Part shown: positions 1 to 8,091 of the stretch, in pieces
How the letters are laid out: the number at the start of each line of letters is the position of its first letter
Numbering within the stretch: position 1 is the stretch's first letter
Assembly (NCBI RefSeq): GCF_035474595.1
Contig: NZ_DATIND010000025.1
Span: 1 to 64,000 of the forward strand
Direction: 5' to 3'
DNA: 64,000 nucleotides
From: Longimicrobium sp.
Lineage (GTDB): Bacteria; Gemmatimonadota; Gemmatimonadetes; Longimicrobiales; Longimicrobiaceae
The notes under the pieces: generated by a model
Seen by the model: only the letters and a program-made list of their open reading frames with translations
Databases searched by the model: none
Told to the model about the DNA's origin: nothing
Made by a program: the position numbers and the translations under genes

Positions 1-591
1 TACCTCGACGTATCGAGGGCCATCCCCGTGCTCGACCGACCGCAGGGCAACGTCGACCGCAGCATGGGTGACGTGCACCCGCTGGGCAATCCGCACTACT
101 GGCTCGATCCCGAGAACGGCCGGCGCATCGCGCGGCTGTTCGAGGCGAAGTTCGCGCAGCTCGATCCGGCCAACGCCGCCGTCTACGACCGGAACGAGCG
201 GGCGTTCGAGGAGCGGTTGAACGCCGCGGAGAAGAGCTGGCAAGCCGATCTCGATGCCATCCGCGGCAAGCCGGTGGTCGCGTGGCACACGAGCTGGCGC
301 TACTTCGCCGAGTACAACGGGATGAACATCGTGGGCTTCATGGAGCCCAAGCCGGGGGTCCCGCCGTCACCCTCGCATCTCGCGGGTCTCATCGCCACGA
401 TGCGGCGCACGGGGGCGAAGGTGATCGTGATGGAGCCGTACTACGACAAGCGCACGGCGGACTTCGTGGCGCAGCGGACGGGCGCGCGGGTGCTCGTCCT
501 TCCCCCTTCCGTGGGCGGCGTGCGGACGATCACCGACTACATCCAGCTGATGCAGTACGACGTGGGCCAGCTTGCCGCGGCGGTGAGATGA
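1..591 (+). CDS. znuA: Zinc/manganese ABC transporter substrate-binding protein, C-terminal part
   Basis: The frame is already open at base 1, so the start, signal peptide and first part of the protein lie outside the window. This is a cluster A-I metal receptor (ZnuA/TroA type) that binds Zn2+ or Mn2+ outside the inner membrane and hands it to the permease. The visible part has the family motif VHPLGNPHYWLDP, whose histidines are expected metal ligands, and the C-lobe motif EPYYDKRTADFVAQRTGA. The stop codon overlaps the start of the ATPase gene (ATGA), so the three genes form one operon in the order receptor, ATPase, permease. Zinc is favoured over manganese only because a Fur-family gene lies nearby; the sequence does not settle the metal. 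Confidence 0.87.
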   Translation, partial: YLDVSRAIPVLDRPQGNVDRSMGDVHPLGNPHYWLDPENGRRIARLFEAKFAQLDPANAAVYDRNERAFEERLNAAEKSWQADLDAIRGKPVVAWHTSWRYFAEYNGMNIVGFMEPKPGVPPSPSHLAGLIATMRRTGAKVIVMEPYYDKRTADFVAQRTGARVLVLPPSVGGVRTITDYIQLMQYDVGQLAAAVR

Positions 592-1361
592 GCGACCTGG
601 TGCGCTTCGACGGGGTGGCGCTCGGCTACGGGCGCCGCACCATCCTCTCCGGGCTGAGCTTCGCCGTCTCGGAGGGCGACTTCCTGGGGCTGGTGGGGCC
701 GAACGGGGCGGGGAAGACCACGGTGCTGCGCGCCATCCTGGGCACGCTGGCGCCGCAGGAGGGCACGCTCGTGCGCTCGGACGCGCTGCGCTTCGGCTAC
801 GTGCCGCAGCGCGACCAGGTGGACTACAACTTTCCGCTGAAGGTGCTGGACGTGGTGCTGATGGGGCGCTACGACCGCATCGGCCTGGGGCGCCGCCCGG
901 GGAAGGACGACCGCGCGCGGGCGATGGCCGCGCTGGAGCACGTGGGCATCCCCGAGCTGGCGGGGCGGCAGCTGAAAGACCTGTCGGGCGGGCAGAAGCA
1001 GCGCGCGCTGATCGCCCGCGCCCTGGTCGGCGAGCCCAACGTGCTGGTGCTGGACGAGCCGACCAACGGGATGGACCTGGTGTCGACGACGCAGATCCTG
1101 GGGCTCGTGCGCGAGCTGCACGAGCGCGACGGACTCACGGTGATCATGGTGAGCCACGCGCTGAACGAGGTGGCCAACTACGTGGAGCGCATCGCCCTGG
1201 TGGTGGGCGGCGGGTTCCGCATCGGCACGGTGGACGAGATCATGACCGAGCCGGTGCTGAGCGAGATGTACGGCATTCCCGTGGAGGTCGACTCGTTCGA
1301 GGGGCACCGCATCGTGCTGGCGCGCCGCTTCGCCCCCGGACAGGAGGCGCACCGTGCTTGA
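588..1361 (+). CDS. znuC: Metal ABC transporter ATP-binding protein
   Basis: Cytoplasmic ATPase of the metal importer, 257 residues, usual for the family. Near the N-terminus it has Walker A GPNGAGKTT, later the ABC signature LSGGQKQR and Walker B VLVLDEPT, followed by the switch histidine in MVSHAL. I start at the ATG at 588 because it overlaps the receptor stop by four bases (ATGA), and the protein then begins with the ordinary ABC fold (first strand LVRFDGVALGYG). The gene overlaps the permease start by eight bases, so translation is probably coupled through the operon. Confidence 0.93.
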   Translation: MSDLVRFDGVALGYGRRTILSGLSFAVSEGDFLGLVGPNGAGKTTVLRAILGTLAPQEGTLVRSDALRFGYVPQRDQVDYNFPLKVLDVVLMGRYDRIGLGRRPGKDDRARAMAALEHVGIPELAGRQLKDLSGGQKQRALIARALVGEPNVLVLDEPTNGMDLVSTTQILGLVRELHERDGLTVIMVSHALNEVANYVERIALVVGGGFRIGTVDEIMTEPVLSEMYGIPVEVDSFEGHRIVLARRFAPGQEAHRA

Positions 1362-2178
1362 CGCCGTCCTTCTCTTCCGAGAGGCGCTGTACGGGGCGCT
1401 GGTGATCGCGCTCGCCTGCTCGGTCCTCGGCGTCTACGTGGTGCTGCGCCGCATCGTGTTCGTCGGCGCGGCGCTGGCGCAGCTCTCCTCCGCGGGGATC
1501 GCGCTGGCGCTCTTCCTCTCCGGCTACGGAGCGATGGCGGCGCTCGGCGCGCACCCGGTGGCGCTGGCGCTGGTGGTGACGCTGGCCGGCGCGCTCTTCT
1601 TCGGCGTGGAGGGCGGCGGGCGCGGGCCGGTGCCGCCGGACGCCACCATCGGCGTCACCTACGCCGTCGCCGCGGCCGCGGGGATCCTGCTCGTCGCGAA
1701 GGCGGCGACCGGCGAGGCGCACGACATCTTCCTGCAGGGCAACATCCTGAGCATCACGAGGACGGACACGCTGGTGCTGCTGGGCGTGTCCATCCCCGTG
1801 CTGCTGGTGCATCTCCTGTTCTACAAGGAGTTCCTGTTCGTCTCGTTCGACCGCGAGACGGCGCGGACGCTGGGGTACCGCGTGGGGGGATGGAACCTGC
1901 TGCTGTACCTGACGCTGGGGCTGGTGATCGCCTTCGCCATGCAGTTCGCAGGGGTGATGCTGGTGTTCAACTTCCTCGTCCTTCCCGCGGTGACGGGGCT
2001 GCTGCTGGCGCGGGGGATGGCGGGCGTGTTCGCGTGGTCGGTCGGGTCGGCGATCCTGGCCGCGGTGATCGGCTTCACCCTGTCGGTGCCGTACGACCTG
2101 CCCACGGGGCCGGCGATCATCTGCGTCTCCGGCCTGCTGGCGCTGCTGGCCTGGGGGATCCGCGCGCTGCGGCGGTAG
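1354..2178 (+). CDS. znuB: Metal ABC transporter permease (ABC-3 family)
   Basis: Inner-membrane channel of the metal importer, 274 residues and very hydrophobic, with about eight membrane segments. The segment from about residue 200 (FNFLVLPAVTGLLLARGMA) is typical of ABC-3 family permeases such as ZnuB, TroC and MntB. The start is a GTG eight bases inside the ATPase gene. It is the last gene of the operon; the next gene has its own 94-base spacer. Confidence 0.92.
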   Translation: MLDAVLLFREALYGALVIALACSVLGVYVVLRRIVFVGAALAQLSSAGIALALFLSGYGAMAALGAHPVALALVVTLAGALFFGVEGGGRGPVPPDATIGVTYAVAAAAGILLVAKAATGEAHDIFLQGNILSITRTDTLVLLGVSIPVLLVHLLFYKEFLFVSFDRETARTLGYRVGGWNLLLYLTLGLVIAFAMQFAGVMLVFNFLVLPAVTGLLLARGMAGVFAWSVGSAILAAVIGFTLSVPYDLPTGPAIICVSGLLALLAWGIRALRR

Positions 2179-2272
2179 CCATCATCCCGGGGGCGATTGA
2201 ACCTTCGGCGCGTGCCGCGGTAGATTACACCGCGGCACGCGCCGCTTTCGACCACCGACGTACGATCCGCCG

Positions 2273-2728
2273 ATGACCCGAATCTCCAGAATCTTCCGCA
2301 CCCTGGCCGCCGCGGCGTGCCTGCTGGCCGCCGCCTGCTCCGACACGTCCGGCACGGGACAGCCGGCGCAGCAGGGCAAGTACCAGGTGCTGATCTACGA
2401 CGAGGCCACGCAGCAGGTGTACGCGCAGGTGTTCGCCGACGGCACGGTGCAGGGCGGCATCGCCGTTCCCACCGGCGGCCAGCGCCACCTGATCCTCCGG
2501 CTGCTGACGGATACCAACGTCCCCGCCGGCATCGGGCCGGGCGACGAGGTGCGGGTGAACGTGACCAACACGGTGGTGGCCGGCTTCCACCTGGACAGCC
2601 AGCAGGCGAACGTGCTGCACGGCACGCTGACCGGCGGCTCGCAGGGCGCCACCACGCTGCGGGTGCAGTACATCCAGGGCGGCTTCACCGTGTACCAGTC
2701 GCCGTCCGTCGGGGTGACGGTGAGCTGA
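2273..2728 (+). CDS. Putative lipoprotein, function unknown
   Basis: A 151-residue protein that I do not recognise. The N-terminus is a lipoprotein signal: basic MTRISRIFR, a hydrophobic Ala/Leu stretch and a lipobox LLAAACS with the modifiable Cys near residue 23. The mature part is rich in beta-prone residues (KYQVLIYDEATQQVYAQVF) and may be a small beta-sandwich on a membrane surface. It stands alone between the metal transporter and a strong hairpin at 2766-2797. No catalytic motif is visible. Confidence 0.75.
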   Translation: MTRISRIFRTLAAAACLLAAACSDTSGTGQPAQQGKYQVLIYDEATQQVYAQVFADGTVQGGIAVPTGGQRHLILRLLTDTNVPAGIGPGDEVRVNVTNTVVAGFHLDSQQANVLHGTLTGGSQGATTLRVQYIQGGFTVYQSPSVGVTVS

Positions 2729-2765
2729 GCCGCGGCGCCGTCACGGCCGTCTGCTGATGGACTAG

Positions 2766-2797
2766 GGGCCCCGATTCGCGGATGCGGATCGGGGCCC
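2766..2797 (+). terminator. Hairpin downstream of the lipoprotein gene
   Basis: Perfect 10-bp inverted repeat, gggccccgat (2766-2775) and atcggggccc (2788-2797), with a 12-base loop. It lacks a clear run of T, so it may be a weak terminator or a transcript-stabilising hairpin. Confidence 0.55.
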
Positions 2798-2810
2798 TGT
2801 CGCGGCACCC

Positions 2811-3026
2811 CGAATGGAATTCGGGGGCAACAACAGCACAAAGTCCCTGCGGGACTGCTATCCGGCATGGTCACGACAAGCGGAGGTTGGTGCTGAATTT
2901 TTTCTTCCTCCTCTATTGCGGAGCGGGAATGGGCCAGACTGGCGGACAGATGCTTCGCAGGCGAGCAGATCTCGCCCTGCAGTCCCGCAGGGACTTTGTG
3001 CTTTTGTTGCCGCGAATTTATTCGCC
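2811..3026. repeat. Repeat family A: inverted pair, possible miniature element
   Basis: Two copies of a roughly 45-base sequence face each other: 2811-2860 reads leftward and 2981-3026 rightward. The core is agtcccgcagggactttgtg followed by ttgttgccg and a short gaatt-centred palindrome. About 120 bases lie between them. Related copies are at 15781-15828, 19341-19389, 49157-49206 and 49291-49340, the last two again as an inverted pair. Single arms also form hairpins (gtccctgcgggac). No gene is seen in this 380-base spacer. Confidence 0.7.
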
Positions 3027-3108
3027 TTCCCCCCCGCCGCCGCGCGCAGATCCATTTCTCCGGCTTAACACCCGCCACCCTTCCCGTGTCACAGATCGTC
3101 GGGAGACG

Positions 3109-3549
3109 CTAGGGCCGCTTCGCTTCGCGGCCCGCGGCGCAGTCCGCGCAGATGCCGTGGAAGGTGAGGCGGTGGTCGGTGACGGTGAAGCCGTACTCGC
3201 GCTGGATCGTCTCGAAGGTCGCGCGCGGGATGCCGCAGACGGGGACGGTCCACATCCGCCCGCACCCGTCGCAGTGCAGGTGGTGCGTGTGCGCCGCATC
3301 GTCCACCAGCTCGTAGCGCTCGCCGCCGGGGCCGCCGGGCACCTGCCGCGCCAGCCCCAGCTCCACCAGCCAGTGCAGCGCGCGGTACACGGTCACCAGG
3401 TCCACGGGGCCGGCGGCCAGGTGCAGGTCGCGCACGCTGGCCGGGCCGTTGGACGCGAGCAGCGACTCGATCACCGCGCGGCGGGCGCGCGTCAGCCGCT
3501 GCCCTCGGCGGCCAAGCTGGTCGAAGATATCGGATGCGGTGGGAGACAC
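3109..3549 (-). CDS. Fur-family metal-dependent transcriptional repressor (Zur candidate)
   Basis: Cytoplasmic regulator of 146 residues. The N-terminal half is a winged helix (RRGQRLTRARRAVIESLL, then VYRALHWLVELGLARQV). The dimerisation half has the His-rich metal site around HTHHLHCDGCG and two Cys pairs, CDGC and CADC, of the structural zinc site. Length and layout are those of the Fur/Zur/PerR family. The start is a GTG. It lies one gene away from a metal ABC importer, which makes Zur plausible, but Fur, Mur or Nur cannot be excluded. An inverted repeat about 35 bases upstream (3583-3602) is a candidate autoregulatory operator. Confidence 0.88.
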   Translation of the reverse strand: MSPTASDIFDQLGRRGQRLTRARRAVIESLLASNGPASVRDLHLAAGPVDLVTVYRALHWLVELGLARQVPGGPGGERYELVDDAAHTHHLHCDGCGRMWTVPVCGIPRATFETIQREYGFTVTDHRLTFHGICADCAAGREAKRP

Positions 3550-3582
3550 GGGCCGGAAATACGGGTCAGCGGACGAGTGCTA

Positions 3583-3602
3583 CACGGAAATGGCATTCCG
3601 TG
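3583..3602. promoter_or_regulatory. Inverted repeat upstream of the Fur-family gene
   Basis: Perfect 7-6-7 inverted repeat, cacggaa-atggca-ttccgtg, in the region just upstream of the leftward Fur-family gene. Size and position suit a dimer binding site for that repressor. It does not match the E. coli Fur or Zur box that I know, so the assignment is inference. Confidence 0.4.
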
Positions 3603-3759
3603 GACGGCAGCAGAGAGACAATATACATGCCACGCGCCGTTCGTCCACCGTGTTCATCATCTTCCCGCTCTCCCGCGCGGCCCGTTTGCTTGACCGGCCG
3701 CGGGGGCCCGGCTAGATTTTCGGCCACCGGAAGTGGCGGGGAGCTCCATTTTTGAGCCA

Positions 3760-3923
3760 ACGCCTTTGAAGCCGGGGGCTTCGTTCACCGGCCCACGCCA
3801 CGCCCTGCACGGGAAGGCGGAAGCCGGGGAGGGGCCACCCACCCGTGTTCGCACGAGGCTTCGAAAATCCTCCCCGTCGTTTCCGTACCAGGCCGGCTCC
3901 GCGCAAACCGGGGCCGGCCTTTT
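3760..3923 (+). promoter_or_regulatory. Structured leader with intrinsic terminator ahead of the pterin genes
   Basis: The 404-base spacer between the Fur-family gene and the PTPS gene holds no gene. Its distal part can fold: a small gaagcc/ggcttc hairpin near 3769-3783, pairing of ggggagg (about 3826) with cctcccc (about 3870), then an 11-bp stem at 3891-3919 (ggccggctccg with cggggccggcc) followed by TTTT. A terminator just 30 bases before a start codon suggests attenuation or an unrecognised riboswitch. I could not match it to a known class. Confidence 0.45.
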
Positions 3924-3953
3924 CCACAGGCAGAAGCTTTCAGGGAGACCGCC

Positions 3954-4364
3954 TTGCCCACCGTACGCGTGACCCGGCGGGTGCACTTCAACGCCGCGCA
4001 CCGCCTGCACAATCCGGCGCTCGGCGACGACGAGAACCGGCGCATCTACGGTCTGTGTAACAGCCCCAACTGGCACGGGCACAACTACGACCTGGACATC
4101 ACCGTCGAGGGCGAGCCCGACCCGCGCACGGGGTATCTCGTGGACCTGGGGGAGGTGCGCGACGCGGCCGGGGAGGTGCTGAAGGAGGTGGACCACCGCA
4201 ACCTGAACCTCGACGTGCCGTGGCTGGAGGGGGTCATCCCCTCCACCGAGAACCTGGTGGTCGCGCTCTGGCGGCAGCTGGCGCCGCGCATCCCGCGGGG
4301 GCGGCTGGCGCGGCTGGTGCTGTACGAGACGCCCCGCAACTGGGCGGAATACGAGGGAGACTGA
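3954..4364 (+). CDS. 6-pyruvoyl-tetrahydropterin synthase-type protein (PTPS-II motif)
   Basis: Member of the PTPS/QueD fold, 136 residues. The zinc histidines are in NAAHRLHN and in [12 protein letters not shown]. The catalytic Cys lies in [12 protein letters not shown], giving spacing C-x5-HGH. That spacing is typical of enzymes making 6-pyruvoyl-tetrahydropterin for biopterin, while QueD uses C-x3-HGH (family knowledge). The conserved EN is in STENLVV and the final catalytic Glu region is [10 protein letters not shown]. The start is a TTG preceded by AGGGAG. The stop is one base before folE, whose product feeds this enzyme. With the SDR gene at 5205 a tetrahydrobiopterin-like pathway is plausible. 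Confidence 0.88.
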   Translation: MPTVRVTRRVHFNAAHRLHNPALGDDENRRIYGLCNSPNWHGHNYDLDITVEGEPDPRTGYLVDLGEVRDAAGEVLKEVDHRNLNLDVPWLEGVIPSTENLVVALWRQLAPRIPRGRLARLVLYETPRNWAEYEGD

Positions 4365-4365
4365 G

Positions 4366-4989
<624 letters not shown>

Positions 4990-5027
4990 GGGGCGGAGCA
5001 GTGAAGTATCCTCCCGAGCGATCGAAG

Positions 5028-5063
5028 GGCGGCTGAAGCCGCGGCGCTGCGGCTTCAGCCGCC
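5028..5063. repeat. Repeat family C hairpin after folE
   Basis: Perfect 15-bp inverted repeat, arms 5028-5042 and 5049-5063 (ggcggctgaagccgc and its complement), loop of six. A sequence with the same arm motif gaagggcggctgaagccgcgg occurs at 15647-15668 after the STAS-like gene, so this is a dispersed repeat rather than a private terminator. There is no T-run. Confidence 0.65.
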
Positions 5064-5204
5064 GGTGCGGGGGTAAGCCGCGCGGCGGGGCGGCGGAGGG
5101 GACGGTGGATGTCGGGACGAGAGTCGCGCCGCCTGGGTGGCGCGACTATCTTGTGCGCCCCCGCCCCGGCATCCGGGCGCGGACCGGACGGACGGGAGGG
5201 GAGG

Positions 5205-5972
5205 ATGACGGAGCACGAGGAGATGATCGGGGGGGAGCCGGCGCCGGCGCGCGGCTCCGCGCCGGCGGGCGAGCTGGCGGGGAAGACGGTGGTGGTCACC
5301 GGCGCCTCGCGCGGGATCGGGCTGGAGGTGGCGCGCGAGATGGTGCGCGCCGGCGCCTGGGTGGGGATGGTGGCGCGCGGCAGCGACGCGCTTCTCCGCG
5401 CCGCGGCCGAGGTCGGCGGCCACGCCATCCCCGGCGACGTGGGCGAGCCGGCGGGAGTCCACGCCGTGGCCACCTACGTCTCCGAGCTGCTGGGCGACGC
5501 GCCCGACGTGCTGGTGAGCTCCGCGGGCGCCTTCTCGCTGGCGCCGCTGGCGGAGACCGACCCGGCGGACTTCGAGCGGCAGGTGGCCGTGAACCTCCGC
5601 GGCCCCTTTCTCCTCGTCCGCGCCTTCCTGCCGCTGATGCTGCGGCGGCGCGCGGGACACCTGATCCACGTCGGTTCCGTCGCGGGGCGCGTGGCCTTTC
5701 CCGAGAACGGGGCGTACAGCGCCAGCAAGTTCGGGCTGCGCGGGCTGCACGAGGTGCTGCTGCAGGAGATCCGCGGCACCGGCGTGCGCGCGACGCTGGT
5801 GGAGCCGGCGGCGACCGACACCGCGCTGTGGGACGCCGTCGGGGCCCGGCCGGGGCTCCCGCCGCGCCAGGCCATGCTGCGCGCCGCCGACGTGGCGCGC
5901 GTGGTGATGTTCGCCGCGGCCCAGCCGCGGCACGTGCAGATCCCCACCATCGCGGTCGAGGCCGCGGGGTAG
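5205..5972 (+). CDS. Short-chain dehydrogenase/reductase, possible sepiapterin/pteridine reductase
   Basis: Classical SDR of 255 residues. The NADP-binding motif is VVTGASRGIGLE, the NNAG motif is varied to SSAGAF, the catalytic Ser is in HVGSVAG and the Tyr/Lys in YSASKFG. I start at the ATG at 5205 with GGGAGG five bases upstream; an upstream in-frame ATG at 5109 would add 32 low-complexity residues. Specificity cannot be read from the sequence. Position between folE/PTPS and a second PTPS-fold gene suggests reduction of a pterin, the last step towards tetrahydrobiopterin, which is inference. Confidence 0.85.
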   Translation: MTEHEEMIGGEPAPARGSAPAGELAGKTVVVTGASRGIGLEVAREMVRAGAWVGMVARGSDALLRAAAEVGGHAIPGDVGEPAGVHAVATYVSELLGDAPDVLVSSAGAFSLAPLAETDPADFERQVAVNLRGPFLLVRAFLPLMLRRRAGHLIHVGSVAGRVAFPENGAYSASKFGLRGLHEVLLQEIRGTGVRATLVEPAATDTALWDAVGARPGLPPRQAMLRAADVARVVMFAAAQPRHVQIPTIAVEAAG

Positions 5973-5984
5973 ACCCAGGGCGGA

Positions 5985-6365
5985 ATGTTCCTGCTGAACG
6001 TGAAGGCGCACTACGACGCCGCGCACTTCCTGCGCAACTACCACGGCAAGTGCGAGAAGCTGCACGGCCACCGCTACGAGGTGGAGGCCGGGCTGGCCTT
6101 CGACGACGTGGGCGACGGCGGGATGGCGTACGACTTCGGCGAGGCCAAGCGGCATCTCCGCGCCGTGGCCGACCGGCTGGACCACGAGAACATCAACGAC
6201 CTGCCGCCCTTCACCGAGATCGAGCCGAGCGCCGAGAACCAGGCGCGCTGGATCTTCGGGGAGATGCGGGATCTCCTGGGCCCGCTCGCGGATCATCTCG
6301 TCTACGTCCGCGTGTGGGAGACGCCGAACCAGTACGCCCAGTACAGTCTGAAGCCGACGTGGTGA
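5985..6365 (+). CDS. queD: 6-carboxy-tetrahydropterin synthase (QueD type)
   Basis: Second PTPS-fold protein, 126 residues. Here the catalytic Cys is in HGKCEKLHGHRYEVE, spacing C-x3-HGH, the pattern of QueD, which makes 6-carboxy-tetrahydropterin for queuosine. Zinc histidines are in AAHFLRNYHG and LHGH; also seen are DHENIND, PSAEN and the C-terminal VWETPNQYAQY. It starts 12 bases after the SDR stop. Other queuosine genes are not in the window, so assignment rests on the motif spacing and on its difference from the protein at 3954. Confidence 0.83.
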   Translation: MFLLNVKAHYDAAHFLRNYHGKCEKLHGHRYEVEAGLAFDDVGDGGMAYDFGEAKRHLRAVADRLDHENINDLPPFTEIEPSAENQARWIFGEMRDLLGPLADHLVYVRVWETPNQYAQYSLKPTW

Positions 6366-6369
6366 CGGG

Positions 6370-6450
6370 GCTCACGCGGAGACGCGGAGGCGTTCACCAT
6401 GCACCTCCGCGTCTCCGCGTCTCCGCGTCTCCGCGTGAGATCCAGCGATC
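6370..6450. repeat. Repeat family E, copy 1
   Basis: Hairpin element made of the short unit ctccgcgt: ctcacgcggagacgcggagg on one arm and cctccgcgtctccgcgt on the other, ending in tgagatccagcgat. Closely related copies are at 8910-8990 and 42637-42676, all with the same flank (gaga-cc-cgatg). It fills the spacer between queD and the next gene. Confidence 0.65.
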
Positions 6451-6465
6451 CCTGGAGACGCGAAG

Positions 6466-7134
6466 ATGTATCTCCTGCTGACCGACGTCCTCGCCTGTCC
6501 CCGCTGCGGGCCGGAGTTCGGGCTGGTGCTCCTCGCCGACCGCATTGACGAGCGGCGGGTGATGGAAGGGCGGCTGGGGTGCCCCAACTGCCGCGAGCAG
6601 TATCCCATCCACGACGGGGTGCTGAACGTGCGGACGGCGGGGGACGCGCCCGCATCCCCATCCCCATCTCCCGAAAACGCCGTTGGGGAAGGCGAGGCGG
6701 CGGTGCGGCTGGCGGCGCTGCTGGGGCTGGCGGACGCCCGGGGGACGGTGCTGCTGGCCGGCCCCGGCGCGATGCTTGCCGGTGCCGTCGCGGACCTGGT
6801 TCCCGAGGTGGAGGTCGTCGCCTTCGCGGCCGAGCCGCCATCGACTGGCGGCGAGCGGCCCGGGGTGAGCCGGATCGCGGGCGGGGGGCGGTTCCCCTTC
6901 CGGAGCGGGACACTGCGTGGCGTGGCGCTGGCCGGCGGGGGGGATGAGACGGTGTTGATGGAGGGGCTGCGCGTGCTGCAGCCGGGCGCGCGGCTGGTGG
7001 TGGAGCAGGCCGCGCCGGGGACGGCGGAGCGCCTGGCCGCCATGGGCGCGCAGGTGATGCTGGACCAGGAGGGAACCGTGGTCGCGCGCGCCGTGGGCGA
7101 GCCCGTGCGGCTGCGGGTGAACGCCCTCCGCTGA
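6466..7134 (+). CDS. Trm112-like zinc-ribbon protein with degenerate methyltransferase-like domain
   Basis: Protein of 222 residues in two parts. Residues about 1-55 form a Trm112/YcaR-type zinc ribbon with CPRC and CPNC and the typical ending YPIHDGVLNV. After a Pro/Ser linker (about 60-70) comes a Rossmann-like segment (GTVLLAGPGAMLAGAVADL, later LRVLQPGARLVVEQ) that resembles the C-terminal part of a SAM-dependent methyltransferase but lacks a clean glycine-rich SAM loop. Trm112 partners activate methyltransferases, so this may be an adaptor. The exact role is unknown. Confidence 0.6.
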   Translation: MYLLLTDVLACPRCGPEFGLVLLADRIDERRVMEGRLGCPNCREQYPIHDGVLNVRTAGDAPASPSPSPENAVGEGEAAVRLAALLGLADARGTVLLAGPGAMLAGAVADLVPEVEVVAFAAEPPSTGGERPGVSRIAGGGRFPFRSGTLRGVALAGGGDETVLMEGLRVLQPGARLVVEQAAPGTAERLAAMGAQVMLDQEGTVVARAVGEPVRLRVNALR

Positions 7135-7279
7135 CCCGTCCGAATCGGTTGCGCGCGGCGGGGTGGCGCGGGTAACTTGCAGATTCACGGGCCGCGCCCG
7201 AACGGCCCTGTCAGGCCCTTCCCGCGCGCTCCGCAGGCGGCACTTCCCGGGTCCCGCACGGTCTCTCGGCAACGCGACA

Positions 7280-7750
7280 ATGTCCTGGTTCACCAAGCTG
7301 ATCAACGGCCGCTCCGGACCCGCGGCGAAGGACCCGGATTACTACGAGGAAGGAACGGTGCTCCTCCGCGAGGAGAAGTACCACGAGGCGCTGACCTCCT
7401 TCCGGCTGGCGCTGCGCGAGAGCCCCAACGACACCGACGTGCTGCAGCAGATCGCGGTGACGTACACGCGCATCGGGATGACCGACGAGGCCACGCGCAC
7501 CTACCGCCGCGTGCTGGAGCTGAAGCCGCACGCCAGCGGGGCGCACTACGGGCTGGCTTTCCTGCTGCTGCAGCAGGGAAACACCGACGAGGCGGTGGCG
7601 CACCTGCGCGCCTTCCTGGCGCGCCCGCCGCAGCACGCCACCGCGCAGCGCCACGTGACCCACGCGCAGAAGACGCTGGCCGAGCTGACCGGCGAGGGCG
7701 AGGTGGACGACGCCGCCCCCGGCTCGCCGGACCTGCGGCTGGACCTCTGA
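7280..7750 (+). CDS. Tetratricopeptide repeat protein
   Basis: Soluble protein of 156 residues with about three TPR units: YYEEGTVLLREEKYHEALTS, DVLQQIAVTYTRIGMTDEAT and HYGLAFLLLQQGNTDEAVAH. TPRs form helix-turn-helix scaffolds for protein binding; the partner is unknown. I choose the ATG at 7280, which begins MSWFTKLINGR; an upstream GTG extension would be Arg-rich with no family character. It is followed six bases later by cutA and then another TPR gene. Confidence 0.8.
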   Translation: MSWFTKLINGRSGPAAKDPDYYEEGTVLLREEKYHEALTSFRLALRESPNDTDVLQQIAVTYTRIGMTDEATRTYRRVLELKPHASGAHYGLAFLLLQQGNTDEAVAHLRAFLARPPQHATAQRHVTHAQKTLAELTGEGEVDDAAPGSPDLRLDL

Positions 7751-7755
7751 CGGGC

Positions 7756-8091
7756 GTGGACGCGGACGCCGTGGCCGTGGTGCTGATGACGGCGCCGGAC
7801 GCGGAGACGGCGCGAAGCATCGCCCGCGCGCTGGTGGAGGAGCGGCTCATCGCCTGCGCCAGCCTCGTCCCCGGCGTGACGTCCATCTACCGCTGGGAGG
7901 GCGCGGTGGAGGAAGCGGCCGAGCTGCTGGTGGTGATGAAGACGCGGCCCGCGCTGCTGGAGCGGCTCTTCGCGCGCGCCGCCGAGCTGCACCCGTACGA
8001 GGTGCCCGAGCTGCTGGCGGTGCCGGTGGCCGGCGGGCTGGCGGCCTACTGCCGGTGGGTGGCGGAGGAGACGGAGGGCGGCGGCGCGTGA
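7756..8091 (+). CDS. cutA: Divalent-cation tolerance protein CutA
   Basis: Small cytoplasmic trimeric protein of 111 residues. It shows the CutA1 signatures RALVEERLIACASLVPGV, SIYRWEGAVEEAAELLVVMK and HPYEVPELLAVPV. The family is linked to copper and divalent-metal tolerance, though its biochemical role is unsettled. The start is a GTG six bases after the TPR gene; later GTGs at 7771 or 7777 are possible. Its last bases overlap the GTG start of the next TPR gene. Confidence 0.93.
   Translation: MDADAVAVVLMTAPDAETARSIARALVEERLIACASLVPGVTSIYRWEGAVEEAAELLVVMKTRPALLERLFARAAELHPYEVPELLAVPVAGGLAAYCRWVAEETEGGGA

Noticed and set aside
3810-3850. Cobalamin riboswitch, suggested by gggaaggcggaagccgggga
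   Set aside because: The following B12 box and the gccactg element are absent, and the downstream genes are for pterins.
5105-6481. 458-codon frame covering the SDR and queD
   Set aside because: It is out of frame with both enzymes, which carry complete catalytic motifs; Arg/Gly-rich shadow.
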